A stretch of 53,567 nucleotides of DNA, taken from NCBI GenBank assembly GCA_016793725.1, contig JAEUJP010000136.1, forward strand, positions 1 through 53,567, in the 5' to 3' direction. The DNA comes from Myxococcaceae bacterium (GTDB lineage: Bacteria > Myxococcota > Myxococcia > Myxococcales > Myxococcaceae). This document shows, piece after piece, positions 1-7,863 of the stretch (its first letter is position 1; the number at the start of each line of letters is the position of its first letter). The translations under genes and the position numbers were made by a program. Under the pieces are notes generated by a model. The model was not told where the DNA came from. It saw nothing but the letters and a program-made list of their open reading frames with translations, and did not search any database.

Positions 1-205
1 CTTCGAATTTCACGCTCGTGCTTCGTTCGTCAAAGACGGGGACCGGACCGGGGCCGGGGCCGGGGCCGGGCACGGGCACGACTTCGAATTTCACGCTCGT
101 GCTTCGTTCGTCAAAGACGGGGACCGGGCCGGGGCCGGGGCCGGGGACGGGCACGGGCACGACTTCGAATTTCACGCTCGTGCTTCGTTCGGCAAAGACG
201 GGGCC
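1..205. repeat. 81-bp tandem repeat, about 2.5 copies, G-rich
   Basis: Two complete 81-bp units (1-81 and 82-162) and a partial third (163 to about 205) each begin with cttcgaatttcacgctcgtg. Each has a core of GGGG runs separated by CC (50-70 and 126-151), which fits a G-quadruplex on the plus strand. The unit is a multiple of three and can be read as protein on both strands. However, it lies just past the stop of the minus-strand gene at 213, and its plus-strand reading runs antisense through that gene, so I treat it as intergenic. The array may continue left of the window. Confidence 0.85.
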
Positions 206-212
206 GGGCGGC

Positions 213-1265
213 TCACGCGTACGTTCGCCACGCCTGCACGTCTTCGAGGAAGACGAGCTCTCGGTCTTGATACGTGATGCGGCTGCCCGTCACGAGCTTG
301 TGGTGCGGCTCGAACACGAGCGTCCACCGGCCATCGGCGTGCCGCTCGAGGTTCGGGAACGGCTCAGCCCGCGCCGGCCCGCCGGCCGCGGGGCTCGCCA
401 CGAGGGGGCGGTACCGCTCGGCCGCTGCCCGGCGCAGCTGCGAACGAACGCCCACGATGTTGCGCCCCCGCTGCACCTCGTAGAGCGGCGCCCGCGCGAT
501 GACCGTGAGCGCCCCGGTCTCGGGCTCGAACAGGCCCGCATCACCCGGCCGGCCCAGCTGCACCCGCTCGAGCTTCGAGGCCCGCGGCGCGCTGTACACG
601 CCGCCGAGCACGAGCTGCAGCGTGCGGGTTCGCGACAGCACGCGCCCGACCTGCTCTTCTTGCGTCAGCCACGCGCCGCTCACGTCGAGCACCTCGAAGC
701 GGTCGGTCGCGAAGCCCGGGTCGAGCCCGCCGGGCATCGACAGGTGCGTGACGCCTGCGGGCATCAAGCTGACGAGGTCGGCGACGGCCTCGGCGCTCCA
801 CTCGCCTCTCGGCTCGATGCCGACCTCGCGGCAGGTCGGCGGCGCGCCCTTCATCGCGGCGGCGAACGTTCGGGCGTCGGGAGCTTCGAGGCGAACGTCG
901 ACGCGCTCGACGTACGCTGCCGTCGGCCGCTTGAAGAACGCGGCGAGGTCGGCGAGCGGCTCGTGACGGGTGCCCAGGTCGCCGGGCCGCACCTTCTCGC
1001 GCACCTGTGCGTCGACCCGCAGCACCCGCGCGTGGCCGAGACTCCAGCCGGCGCTCAGGGCGCCCGAGACCTTGCAGCGCTTTCGCGCCAGCGCCCAGAG
1101 CCGCTGTATGGCGAGCTCGTCGGGCTCGGGCGGCAGCGCGAGCTCGAAGGCGAGCAGCTCGCCGAGGCGGTCGCCGCGCTCGAGCAGCGCATCGGCGTAG
1201 ACCCGCCACACCGCGAGGTCGTCTTCGGTTCGAGGCAGGTGCGCGGGCCGCACGCCGGGCATCAT
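213..1265 (-). CDS. TIGR02996 domain-containing protein
   Basis: This 350-aa protein starts with a segment (residues about 10-45) that has the wording of the TIGR02996 repeat-companion domain: a W-x-VYADALLERGDRLGELL motif followed by acidic and hydrophobic helices. That N-terminal module is common in paralogous myxobacterial and planctomycete proteins. The middle (about 130-230) has short leucine-spaced strands, possibly a degenerate leucine-rich or beta repeat. The C-terminus resembles no family I can name. No signal peptide or membrane segment is visible, so it is probably cytoplasmic. The start is one of two adjacent ATG codons at 1265, placing the domain at its usual N-terminal position. 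The molecular role is unknown. Confidence 0.7.
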   Translation of the reverse strand: MMPGVRPAHLPRTEDDLAVWRVYADALLERGDRLGELLAFELALPPEPDELAIQRLWALARKRCKVSGALSAGWSLGHARVLRVDAQVREKVRPGDLGTRHEPLADLAAFFKRPTAAYVERVDVRLEAPDARTFAAAMKGAPPTCREVGIEPRGEWSAEAVADLVSLMPAGVTHLSMPGGLDPGFATDRFEVLDVSGAWLTQEEQVGRVLSRTRTLQLVLGGVYSAPRASKLERVQLGRPGDAGLFEPETGALTVIARAPLYEVQRGRNIVGVRSQLRRAAAERYRPLVASPAAGGPARAEPFPNLERHADGRWTLVFEPHHKLVTGSRITYQDRELVFLEDVQAWRTYA

Positions 1266-1357
1266 GCCCGCGCTGACAGCGATGTCGCGGCCCGTGCGGC
1301 CGTGCGTCGCGATTTCGAGCGCATCGCCGCGGTGCAGCCTTTGCTCTGGGCACGCGC

Positions 1358-1780
1358 ATGCGAATGTTCGCGGTCGCGCTCGCGCTCACGGGGCGTCTGG
1401 CCTGGGCTCAGCTGGGCACGTGCGACGCCCAGTGCACGGCGACCGCGGGCATCGTGCTCGCCACCGCGCTGGTCGTCACCAGCCACGCGGTGCTCGGCTG
1501 GGGGCTCTACCATGACAACGAGCACGCGCTCGCCATCGGCGGCTGGAGCACCCTGCTCTTCTCGAGCATCAGCGCGCTCTCGGCCACCGGCTTTCTGGTC
1601 GACTCACTGGTGCATCGGCACGATGGCCTCGCCGTCGGCGGGCTCGCGACGTGGCTCGCGCTCAGCGTCGGCGTCATCGGCGTCGCCGTCTACGGCGTGC
1701 ACCGCTCGCAGAACCTGCCGGCCGTGTACCTCGTGCCGGTGACCGGAGGCGTCTCGGGCGGCTTCAGCGTGAGCTGGTGA
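1358..1780 (+). CDS. Hypothetical small membrane protein with signal peptide
   Basis: This 140-aa protein opens with a cleavable-looking signal (MRMFAVALALTGRLAWAQ). Three hydrophobic stretches follow at roughly residues 28-50, 60-82 and 90-112. The extracytoplasmic start contains a C-x3-C pair. I recognise no family. It is the only plus-strand gene here, and its last 17 bases overlap the end of the convergent zinc-ribbon gene, so the two mRNAs would be complementary at their 3' ends. Confidence 0.6.
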   Translation: MRMFAVALALTGRLAWAQLGTCDAQCTATAGIVLATALVVTSHAVLGWGLYHDNEHALAIGGWSTLLFSSISALSATGFLVDSLVHRHDGLAVGGLATWLALSVGVIGVAVYGVHRSQNLPAVYLVPVTGGVSGGFSVSW

Positions 1781-2162
1781 GCGCCCCCGCGGGCGCGAGC
1801 GCGATGAGGTTGCCGCACTCGTCGCAGGTGAAGCTGCGCGGGCCGTTGAACCTCAGCTCGAGGTGCTGAAACTCGCGGTCTTTCTTGCAGCGCGGGCAGC
1901 TGCCCTTCATCGACTTGAGCCGGCGAGCCTCGGTGAAGCGCAGCATGGCGAACGCCGGCGCGCCGACGAGCAGCGCCGGCACGAGCACGAAGTGCACGAC
2001 AGGAAGAAAGACCGCCAGGCCCGCGGCACACCAGCCCAACGCGAGCCCGAGGGCGGCGCGCTTCACCCGGTCGAACATCGACCACTCGTGCACGACGGCT
2101 GACACGGTCGTCGGCGGCTCGCCGGGGAAGCTCAGCTTCAGCGTGACGGTGCGGTCAGACAC
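1764..2162 (-). CDS. Membrane protein with C-terminal zinc ribbon
   Basis: This 132-aa protein (GTG start) has two hydrophobic segments at about residues 36-56 and 57-74. A C-terminal cytoplasmic-type zinc ribbon follows, with two C-x2-C knuckles (C89/C92 and C113/C116) spaced 20 residues apart. No family assignment is possible. It lies 154 bases downstream of the cytochrome oxidase operon on the same strand, so co-transcription is possible but not shown. The knuckles support a metal-binding fold; the function is not known. Confidence 0.65.
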   Translation of the reverse strand: MSDRTVTLKLSFPGEPPTTVSAVVHEWSMFDRVKRAALGLALGWCAAGLAVFLPVVHFVLVPALLVGAPAFAMLRFTEARRLKSMKGSCPRCKKDREFQHLELRFNGPRSFTCDECGNLIALAPAGALTSSR

Positions 2163-2316
2163 GGCACCCGCTCTTAGCGGGCGATTCGTTGGTGCTCAAA
2201 CGAATTCACCGACCACCGCGGCACCGAGGCGTCACCGCCTGCGCTCTTCGAGCAGGGCCGGTGTCGGCGTCGACCGAGACCGGGAGCACCTCGGACATGC
2301 CACGAGACGGAGCGCA

Positions 2317-2814
2317 TCACGGCTTCACGCCGTGCCGCCACAACAGCCGCGCCGCGTTGATGGCGTTGCCGCGGCCCTCGGGGTCGTCTTTCCAGAAGCC
2401 GCGCAGCGCGCCGGTCTGATCGACCACGGCCTCGCCCGGCAGCCGTGCGAACTCTTCGGGCGTCGTGCCCGCATCGGTGCCGGCCCACTGCACCCAGCCC
2501 GCGCGCAGCTCTTCGATGAGCTCGCCCGCGTCGGCCGGCGAGAGCGTCACCCACACCACGCCGCCGTCGGTGTCGTCGAGGTGCTCTTTCGAGCGCGCGA
2601 ACGCGACCTGCCGCTCGACACACGCGGCGTCGTCGCACGGCGACGGCAAGAACGACACGACGCTCACGCGCCCGGCGGGCCAGCCCTTGAGCGCGCGAAC
2701 CGGCGCTGGCGCGTTCAGGAGCTTCTTCTGAAAGAGCGGCAGCGCCGTCAGCACGACGGCGCCGAGCACGAACGCGAGCACGAAGGGGCGGTTGCCCTGG
2801 AGGAGCTTCTTCAC
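2317..2814 (-). CDS. SCO-like thioredoxin-fold protein, last gene of the cox operon
   Basis: This 165-aa protein has a single N-terminal membrane anchor (about residues 9-29) and then a thioredoxin-like domain facing the periplasm. A Cys pair, C60 and C65, sits where SCO1 proteins carry C-x3-C, but here the spacing is C-x4-C. I chose the GTG at 2814 because it begins one base after the previous stop and gives a normal anchor; a longer reading would run into the upstream gene. Its position suggests a role in copper delivery or disulfide chemistry during CuA assembly. The odd spacing and the lack of a clear SCO histidine make copper binding uncertain. Confidence 0.6.
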   Translation of the reverse strand: MKKLLQGNRPFVLAFVLGAVVLTALPLFQKKLLNAPAPVRALKGWPAGRVSVVSFLPSPCDDAACVERQVAFARSKEHLDDTDGGVVWVTLSPADAGELIEELRAGWVQWAGTDAGTTPEEFARLPGEAVVDQTGALRGFWKDDPEGRGNAINAARLLWRHGVKP

Positions 2815-2815
2815 G

Positions 2816-2983
2816 TCACTCGCGCATGTTGCGAGCGACCCACCACACCAGGCCACCGATGGCGCTCAGCGGGAGCAGCGACATCACCACCGTCATCGCG
2901 ACGTACGCCGCCGACGTCTCTTCGCTCGCCTGGCCGCAGACCGGGCACGCGAGCACCAGGGGTATGAGCGCGGGCATCAGCAT
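2816..2983 (-). CDS. Small membrane protein of the cytochrome oxidase operon (55 aa)
   Basis: This 55-aa ORF starts with an ATG sharing one base with the stop of the preceding subunit III gene (TGATG) and ends one base before the next start. That arrangement is strong evidence for translation. It has a short hydrophobic N-terminus ending in a C-x2-C pair (ACPVCGQ), a polar stretch and one membrane helix (about residues 28-50). The CPVCG motif suggests metal or heme-copper handling, or a disulfide, in the periplasm. It could be an assembly factor or a small accessory subunit; no family is recognised. Confidence 0.65.
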   Translation of the reverse strand: MLMPALIPLVLACPVCGQASEETSAAYVAMTVVMSLLPLSAIGGLVWWVARNMRE

Positions 2984-3582
2984 CAGAAGTACACCCTGAG
3001 GTAGATGATGGGCCACGCGCCGACGACGAAGACCCAGAACGAGAGCGTCGCGAGAAAGAACTCGCGCGACAGCGTGCCCTTCTGCAGCCGCACGAAGCCG
3101 AAGCCCATCGCGACGATGCAGACGGCGACGTGCAGCGCGTGCGTGCCGACAATCAAATAGAAGAACGAGCCGAGCGTGCTCGAGGTCATCGTCATGCCCG
3201 CGCCCAGCAGCATCACCCACTCGCGGCCCTGTAAGCCCACGAACGCCGCGCCCAGCACGAACGCCACGAGGTAGAGCGACTTCGACGGCGCGTTCACGCG
3301 AAACCGCCGGTAGGCGACGAACAGCAGCACGCCGCTGACGAGCAGCACGGCGGTGTTCAGCAGCGTCGCCTCGGCGGGCAGCCGCGGCTGACCCGGCGGC
3401 GGCCACATGCCCATCACCGCGTTCGCCTTCGAGATGGTGAACGCCGAGATGAACCCGGCGAAGAACATGATCTCGGTGACGATGAACACCAGCATGCCCA
3501 GCATCGCGCTGGGTACGACCGGGCGGCGCTGGGGCAGCCGCTGCGGCGAGCCACGCTGAGGCTGAGGCAGCACCGCTTCCAT
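2983..3582 (-). CDS. Cytochrome c oxidase subunit III family protein (second copy)
   Basis: This 199-aa protein has about five membrane helices and belongs to the heme-copper oxidase subunit III family. Helix 1 has the FIVTEIMFFAGFIS pattern with the family glutamate, and a GTHALHV motif corresponds to the GxHxxHV helix. The ATG at 3582 follows the previous stop by one base. It is a diverged paralog of the gene at 3950-4528 in the same operon. Two-fragment or duplicated subunit III genes occur in caa3-type operons, so the two may pair in the complex. It acts in the inner membrane next to subunit I. Confidence 0.85.
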   Translation of the reverse strand: MEAVLPQPQRGSPQRLPQRRPVVPSAMLGMLVFIVTEIMFFAGFISAFTISKANAVMGMWPPPGQPRLPAEATLLNTAVLLVSGVLLFVAYRRFRVNAPSKSLYLVAFVLGAAFVGLQGREWVMLLGAGMTMTSSTLGSFFYLIVGTHALHVAVCIVAMGFGFVRLQKGTLSREFFLATLSFWVFVVGAWPIIYLRVYF

Positions 3583-3583
3583 C

Positions 3584-3940
3584 TCAGTGATGCTCGTCTT
3601 TTTCGCCGGCCGCCATGCCACGCTTCACTTCGTCTGCGGCCGCCTGGTTGTACCAGTTGGCGCCGTCGTGGTGCATGACGTCGGGCGTGACCGCGCCGAC
3701 CATCAGCACCATCAGCACGATCATCGACCCCACCATGTAGGCGACGTACTTCTTCTCGAGGTTGATGTGCATGAAGTACCGCACGACGATGTACGCCTTC
3801 ACCACCGCGATGCCGAACGCGGTGATGAGCGTGATGACGCGAATCTCGAGCAGCGGGCCGAGCACGCTCACGACGAGCAGCGCGAGCAAGATGCCCCAGA
3901 TTTTTACGTACGACGGGTGAGCGTGAGCGTCAGCAGACAT
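3584..3940 (-). CDS. Cytochrome c oxidase subunit IV family protein
   Basis: This 118-aa protein has three hydrophobic helices (about residues 13-33, 35-55 and 65-85), preceded by a short His-containing N-terminus and followed by a polar tail. The size, the helix spacing and the VRYFMHINLEKK segment fit the prokaryotic cytochrome oxidase subunit IV (COX4_pro/CyoD-like) family. It lies nine bases after the first subunit III gene and one base before the second. The family stabilises the oxidase core and is not catalytic. Confidence 0.85.
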   Translation of the reverse strand: MSADAHAHPSYVKIWGILLALLVVSVLGPLLEIRVITLITAFGIAVVKAYIVVRYFMHINLEKKYVAYMVGSMIVLMVLMVGAVTPDVMHHDGANWYNQAAADEVKRGMAAGEKDEHH

Positions 3941-3949
3941 GGGTCGGTC

Positions 3950-4528
3950 TCACTTGGCGATGTACAGGAGCGGGAAGAGGAAGATCCACACGACGTCGAC
4001 GAAGTGCCAGTAGATGCCGATGTTCTCGACACGCTGCAGCTCTTTGCCCTTTCGCGCGTCGGCCGCCACGATGAGCATGATGACCATGCCCGCCAGCACG
4101 TGCAGGCCGTGCAGCCCCGCCGCCGTGTAATAGAACGACCAGAAGGTGTTCGACGTGATGGTGTAGCCGTGCTTGATCTCGTTCGTCCACTCGATCGACT
4201 TCACGATGAGAAACGTGAGGCCGCCCAGCGTCGTGAACATCAGGTACCGCGCCGCGCCCGGGCCGTTCTTCTTCTCGGCTTCCTGGTGCGCCAACACCGC
4301 GCACAGCGACGACGTCAGCAGCACGAACGTGTTGAAGGCCCCGATCCACGTGTTCGTGTGAATCGACTGGTGCGCCCACTCGGGGTGCCCCAGCCGGTGC
4401 ATGATGTACGACCCCAGAATGCCGCCGAAGATGACGATTTCGGAGGCGATCACCCACCACACCGCCAGCCGCCCCGTGGGCATGCCGGTCGCTTCACGCA
4501 TCGTCGCTACAGGTCGGGGGAAGCTCAC
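3950..4528 (-). CDS. coxC: Cytochrome c oxidase subunit III
   Basis: This 192-aa, five-helix subunit III carries the family motifs: a W-x3-SEIVIFGGILGSY helix with its glutamate, GLHGLHVLAG, and YWHFVDVVWIFLF near the end. The GTG start overlaps the stop of coxA (GTGA), indicating translational coupling. The protein has the usual length for the five-helix bacterial form that lacks helices I and II. It supports proton uptake and stability of subunit I in the inner membrane. Confidence 0.93.
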   Translation of the reverse strand: MSFPRPVATMREATGMPTGRLAVWWVIASEIVIFGGILGSYIMHRLGHPEWAHQSIHTNTWIGAFNTFVLLTSSLCAVLAHQEAEKKNGPGAARYLMFTTLGGLTFLIVKSIEWTNEIKHGYTITSNTFWSFYYTAAGLHGLHVLAGMVIMLIVAADARKGKELQRVENIGIYWHFVDVVWIFLFPLLYIAK

Positions 4529-6288
4529 GCCTTGGCTCCTTCCGGAGGCGGCTCGTGCTGCGGCCAGTGGTCGTCTTCACCCCGGTCGGGGTGCGCGTAC
4601 TCGTACGGCCCCCGGTACACGTTCGGCAGCCCCTCGGGGAAATTGCCGTGCGGCGGCGGCGACGGCGCGTGCCACTCGAGCGAGTTCGCCCGCCACGGGT
4701 TCTTGTCGGCCTTCGGGCCCCAGAAGATGCTGTAGATGAAGTTCGCGACGAACACGACCTGCACCGAGATGAGAATCAGCAGCGAGACCGTCGCGAGCAC
4801 GCGGAGGTCTTGCATGCCTGCCCGCATCAGCTCGGGGAAGTGCGTCGGGTCGTAGATGCGGCGGTGGTCGCCGCGCGCTCCGAGGAGGAAGAGCGGAATG
4901 AAAATCATGTTGAACGAGATGGTCGTGACCCAGAAGTGCACCTTGCCCCACGCCTCGTTCATCATTCGCCCGAACATCTTCGGGAACCAGTGCGTGATCG
5001 CCGCGAACGTGGCGATGAACGCGATCGGGAAGAACGTGTAGTGGAAGTGCGCGAGCACGAAGTACGTGTCGTGGAAGTAGATGTCGGCGCCCGAGGCACC
5101 CAGGAAGATGCCCGTCACGCCGCCCATCAAGAACTCGCCGATGAAGCCGAGCGCCCACAACATCGGGGTCGTCAGGCGAATCGACGCGCCGTAGAGCGTC
5201 GCGATGTAGACGAACACCATCTCGGCGACGGGAATCGAGATGATCAGCGTCGTCACCGTGAAGATGTTCGCCATGCGCGGGTCGATGCCGGCGATGAACT
5301 GGTGGTGGGCCCACACGAAGAAGCTGATGATGCCGGTCGCGATCGCCGTGTAGAGCACCGTGCGGTACGCGAAGAGCTTCTTGCGGCCGTGCACCGTGAT
5401 GACCTCGGCCGTGATGCCCATCGCGGGCAGCAGCACGACGTACACCTCGGGGTGACCGAAGAACCAGAACAGGTGCTGCCACAGAATCGGGTCGCCGCCC
5501 TTCGCAGGGTCGAAGAAGGCGGTGCCGATCTGCTGGTCGAAGATGAGCATCACGGCGCCGGCGACGAGCGGGCCGACCGAGGCCATGAAGAGAATCGAGG
5601 CGATGATGATCATCCACACCACCATCGGCACGTCGAACATCTTCATGCCCGGCGCACGCGAGTTCATCAGCGTCGTGACGAAGTTGATGCCGCCCAGCAG
5701 AAACGCCACGAACTCGAGCGCGACCGCCGTGATCCACAACGTCGAGCCCATCGGGGTCAGGTTGAAGGCGCTCTTCGCAGAGAGGGGCGGGTACGCCGTC
5801 CACGCTCCGCCGAACGCGCCGCCCTGAACCAGAAAAGAGAGGATGAGGATGACGACCGAGACGAGGAAGATCTGGTAGCTCAGGCGGTTCAGCCGCGGGA
5901 ACACCATGTCGTCACAGCCAATCATCAGGGGGATGAGGTAGTTCCCCAGCGCGGCGATCAGCACCGGCATCGCGACCCAGAAAATCATCACGCTGCCGTG
6001 CGTCGTGATGAGCGCGTTGTAGTCGCTCGCCGTCACGCGACCCCAACCCGGCACCGGCATGCCCGGGAAGGCCAGCTGCATGCGGAACACGTAGACCGCG
6101 AAGCCGCCGATCACCGCCATGAACATGCCGGTGAACAGGTACTGAAAGCAGATGATCTTGTGGTCCGTCGACCAGAAGTACTTCATGAACCAACCCTGGT
6201 CGTGGTGACCGTGGTCACCCTGAGCATGGTCGTGCCCGTGCGCGTGCTGCCCGCCGCCGTGGCCGTGTGCTTCTGCGGTGCTGCTCAT
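4525..6288 (-). CDS. coxA: Cytochrome c oxidase subunit I, with His-rich N-terminus
   Basis: This 587-aa catalytic subunit reduces O2 to water and pumps protons. Visible ligands are H97 (heme a), H279 and the Tyr283 cross-link partner in GHPEVY, H328-H329 (CuB), H414 (heme a3) and H416 (heme a) in AHFHY. GHPEVY with its glutamate is typical of A-family oxidases. The ATG at 6288 follows a strong GGAGGT site and overlaps the coxB stop (ATGA). Residues 8-29 contain nine histidines before the first helix, an extension absent from standard subunits I; it could buffer copper for CuB. The His tail is real sequence, because an in-frame start after it would lose the ribosome site. Confidence 0.97.
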   Translation of the reverse strand: MSSTAEAHGHGGGQHAHGHDHAQGDHGHHDQGWFMKYFWSTDHKIICFQYLFTGMFMAVIGGFAVYVFRMQLAFPGMPVPGWGRVTASDYNALITTHGSVMIFWVAMPVLIAALGNYLIPLMIGCDDMVFPRLNRLSYQIFLVSVVILILSFLVQGGAFGGAWTAYPPLSAKSAFNLTPMGSTLWITAVALEFVAFLLGGINFVTTLMNSRAPGMKMFDVPMVVWMIIIASILFMASVGPLVAGAVMLIFDQQIGTAFFDPAKGGDPILWQHLFWFFGHPEVYVVLLPAMGITAEVITVHGRKKLFAYRTVLYTAIATGIISFFVWAHHQFIAGIDPRMANIFTVTTLIISIPVAEMVFVYIATLYGASIRLTTPMLWALGFIGEFLMGGVTGIFLGASGADIYFHDTYFVLAHFHYTFFPIAFIATFAAITHWFPKMFGRMMNEAWGKVHFWVTTISFNMIFIPLFLLGARGDHRRIYDPTHFPELMRAGMQDLRVLATVSLLILISVQVVFVANFIYSIFWGPKADKNPWRANSLEWHAPSPPPHGNFPEGLPNVYRGPYEYAHPDRGEDDHWPQHEPPPEGAKA

Positions 6289-6998
6289 TTCGTACCTCCG
6301 GTGGCCGGAGCGGGCGCCGAACCGACGGCGGCCACCGGCGACGCGGCCTTCAGCCACGCCTGATGGGTGTCATGGTCTTCGACGTAGATGCGACCGGGCA
6401 TCAGCGCGTGGCCGATGCCGCAGATTTCCGTGCACTGAATGTCGAACTGCCCGAGCAGCGTCGGCTTGAACCAGCCCTTGATGATGCGGCCGGGAATCGC
6501 GTCTTGCTTCAAGCGAAAGACGGGCACCGAGAAGCTGTGGAGCACGTCGCGCGACGACAGCTCGAAGCCGTAGGTCTTGCCCATCTCGACGTGCATCTCG
6601 TCGACGAGGCGAATGTCGTCGTCGGTGTCGAGCTTGCCGTCGGGGCCGGCGTGAACGAACGTCCACGCCCACTGCTGGGCGACGACCCGCACCGTCTCGT
6701 CGATGGGCGGCTGCTCGATCTTGACGTGCGTCCACACGCGAACCGCGGCGATGAGAATCACCACGTCGAACAGCAGCGTCGCGTAGTGCGGCCAGGTGAC
6801 CCAGCGCTTCTCTTTCGGGTCTTCACCGCTCACGTACTTCGCCTTCACGCCCGGCTTCGCCGTGTACTTGACGATGAGGCCGATGAAGACCCCCAGGGCC
6901 AACATGAACCAGAAGCCCGTGATGACCAGAATCCACAAGATGAGCTGGTCGATGTCGCCTGCGTACGTTGACCCCTCTTCGACGTATTTCGAGATCAT
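6285..6998 (-). CDS. coxB: Cytochrome c oxidase subunit II
   Basis: This 237-aa protein has two membrane helices (about residues 20-43 and 72-90) and a periplasmic cupredoxin domain. The CuA ligands are complete: H154, C189, E191, C193, H197 and M200. An aromatic QQWAWTF patch precedes them for electron entry. No cytochrome c domain is fused at the C-terminus, so this is aa3-like rather than caa3; the separate diheme cytochrome upstream in the operon could serve as donor. The ATG at 6998 is preceded by an AGAGGA site. The end overlaps coxA by four bases. Confidence 0.96.
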   Translation of the reverse strand: MISKYVEEGSTYAGDIDQLILWILVITGFWFMLALGVFIGLIVKYTAKPGVKAKYVSGEDPKEKRWVTWPHYATLLFDVVILIAAVRVWTHVKIEQPPIDETVRVVAQQWAWTFVHAGPDGKLDTDDDIRLVDEMHVEMGKTYGFELSSRDVLHSFSVPVFRLKQDAIPGRIIKGWFKPTLLGQFDIQCTEICGIGHALMPGRIYVEDHDTHQAWLKAASPVAAVGSAPAPATGGTK

Positions 6999-7012
6999 TT
7001 CAGGGTCCTCTT

Positions 7013-7141
7013 TCAGGGCGCGAGCAGAATGGCCGCGCCGATGAACGCCGCAGCGCCGGCGCACAGCAGCGCGAACAACTTCCACGACAGCTTCTCGTCT
7101 GACTTGTCGCTCGTATTCGGGGTCGGGTGGTGATCGGCCAT
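7013..7141 (-). CDS. 42-aa single-helix membrane protein in the cox operon
   Basis: This 42-codon ORF begins at an ATG 10 bases after the diheme cytochrome stop and ends 14 bases before coxB. The N-terminal half is polar and charged (two His, several Asp, Lys and Ser); residues about 20-41 form one hydrophobic helix. Its composition and position resemble the tiny membrane proteins found between cytochrome and subunit II genes in cox operons, but I cannot name a family. It may be a small subunit or assembly factor. Confidence 0.6.
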   Translation of the reverse strand: MADHHPTPNTSDKSDEKLSWKLFALLCAGAAAFIGAAILLAP

Positions 7142-7151
7142 TTTTCGCTCT

Positions 7152-7781
7152 TTAGGGGTTCAACGTGCCGATGTGCGCGATGACGTTCTTCATCGCCTGC
7201 TCGTCGACCAGCACCGCGCTCATCGCCCGCATCGTGTTGCCAGTCACGTCGTTCGGGTTCGCGCCGCGAATGCCCTTCTTGAACTTCTGCAGCTGCGCCA
7301 GCATGTACCAGTCGGGCAGCTGCGCCAGCGGCGGGGCCTTCGTCGCCAGGTTCCCCTCGCCCTTCACGCCGTGGCAGGCGATGCAGGTGGCGTAGCTCGC
7401 CGCGCCCGCGGTGGCGTCGCCGTCTTTGACCAGCTTCGCGCCCTTCACGGGCTTCAGGTCGTGCGAGACGTAGTGCACGACCGAGTGAATCTCGGCGGGG
7501 TTCATCATCTGCCGCGACATCGGCCGCATGCGCAGGCCTTCGTAGTCGTCGGGGTGCGCGCCGCGAACGCCGGTGCGGAACTTCGTAATCTGCGACTCGA
7601 CGTACCAGTCGGGCAGGCCCGCGATCGCCGGCGCCTGAATCGTCGCGTTGCCTTCGCCGTGCTCGCCATGACAGGCCGTGCACGCGCGGAACATCTCTTT
7701 GCCCGAAATCACGGGAGTCGCGCCGTCGGGCCGGTGACAGGCCAGTGCCGTGAGCGCGAGCAGAGGAAGTGCGATTCTCAT
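7152..7781 (-). CDS. Diheme cytochrome c lipoprotein (c4-like)
   Basis: This 209-aa protein has a lipoprotein signal (lipobox LTALAC, Cys15). Two similar class I cytochrome c domains follow, with heme sites CTACH (34-38) and CIACH (133-137). Each domain is followed by a matching GLPDWY or QLPDWY segment, an R-G-A-H/N-P-D/N motif and an MR-x-MS candidate distal methionine, so the halves arose by duplication. The ATG at 7781 was chosen because the longer frame adds a non-signal-like leader. Lipid anchoring outside the inner membrane, next to coxB, fits the direct electron donor to CuA. Confidence 0.9.
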   Translation of the reverse strand: MRIALPLLALTALACHRPDGATPVISGKEMFRACTACHGEHGEGNATIQAPAIAGLPDWYVESQITKFRTGVRGAHPDDYEGLRMRPMSRQMMNPAEIHSVVHYVSHDLKPVKGAKLVKDGDATAGAASYATCIACHGVKGEGNLATKAPPLAQLPDWYMLAQLQKFKKGIRGANPNDVTGNTMRAMSAVLVDEQAMKNVIAHIGTLNP

Positions 7782-7863
7782 TTTCGCCGGGCGGTTTTGC
7801 ACACGGGGTTTCCGGTGCCAAGGGTTTTGACGCCCCCGCTCGGAGCAAAACTGATAGTGCCCG

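Noticed and set aside
18..1742. Long plus-strand frame starting in the 81-bp repeat
   Set aside because: It runs antisense to the TIGR02996 gene, has Arg/Pro/Ala-rich low-quality composition, and the minus-strand gene has a recognisable domain.
3587..6363. Long plus-strand frames opposite the cox genes
   Set aside because: The composition is His/Arg/Asp-rich with no fold signature, and the minus strand encodes unmistakable oxidase subunits.
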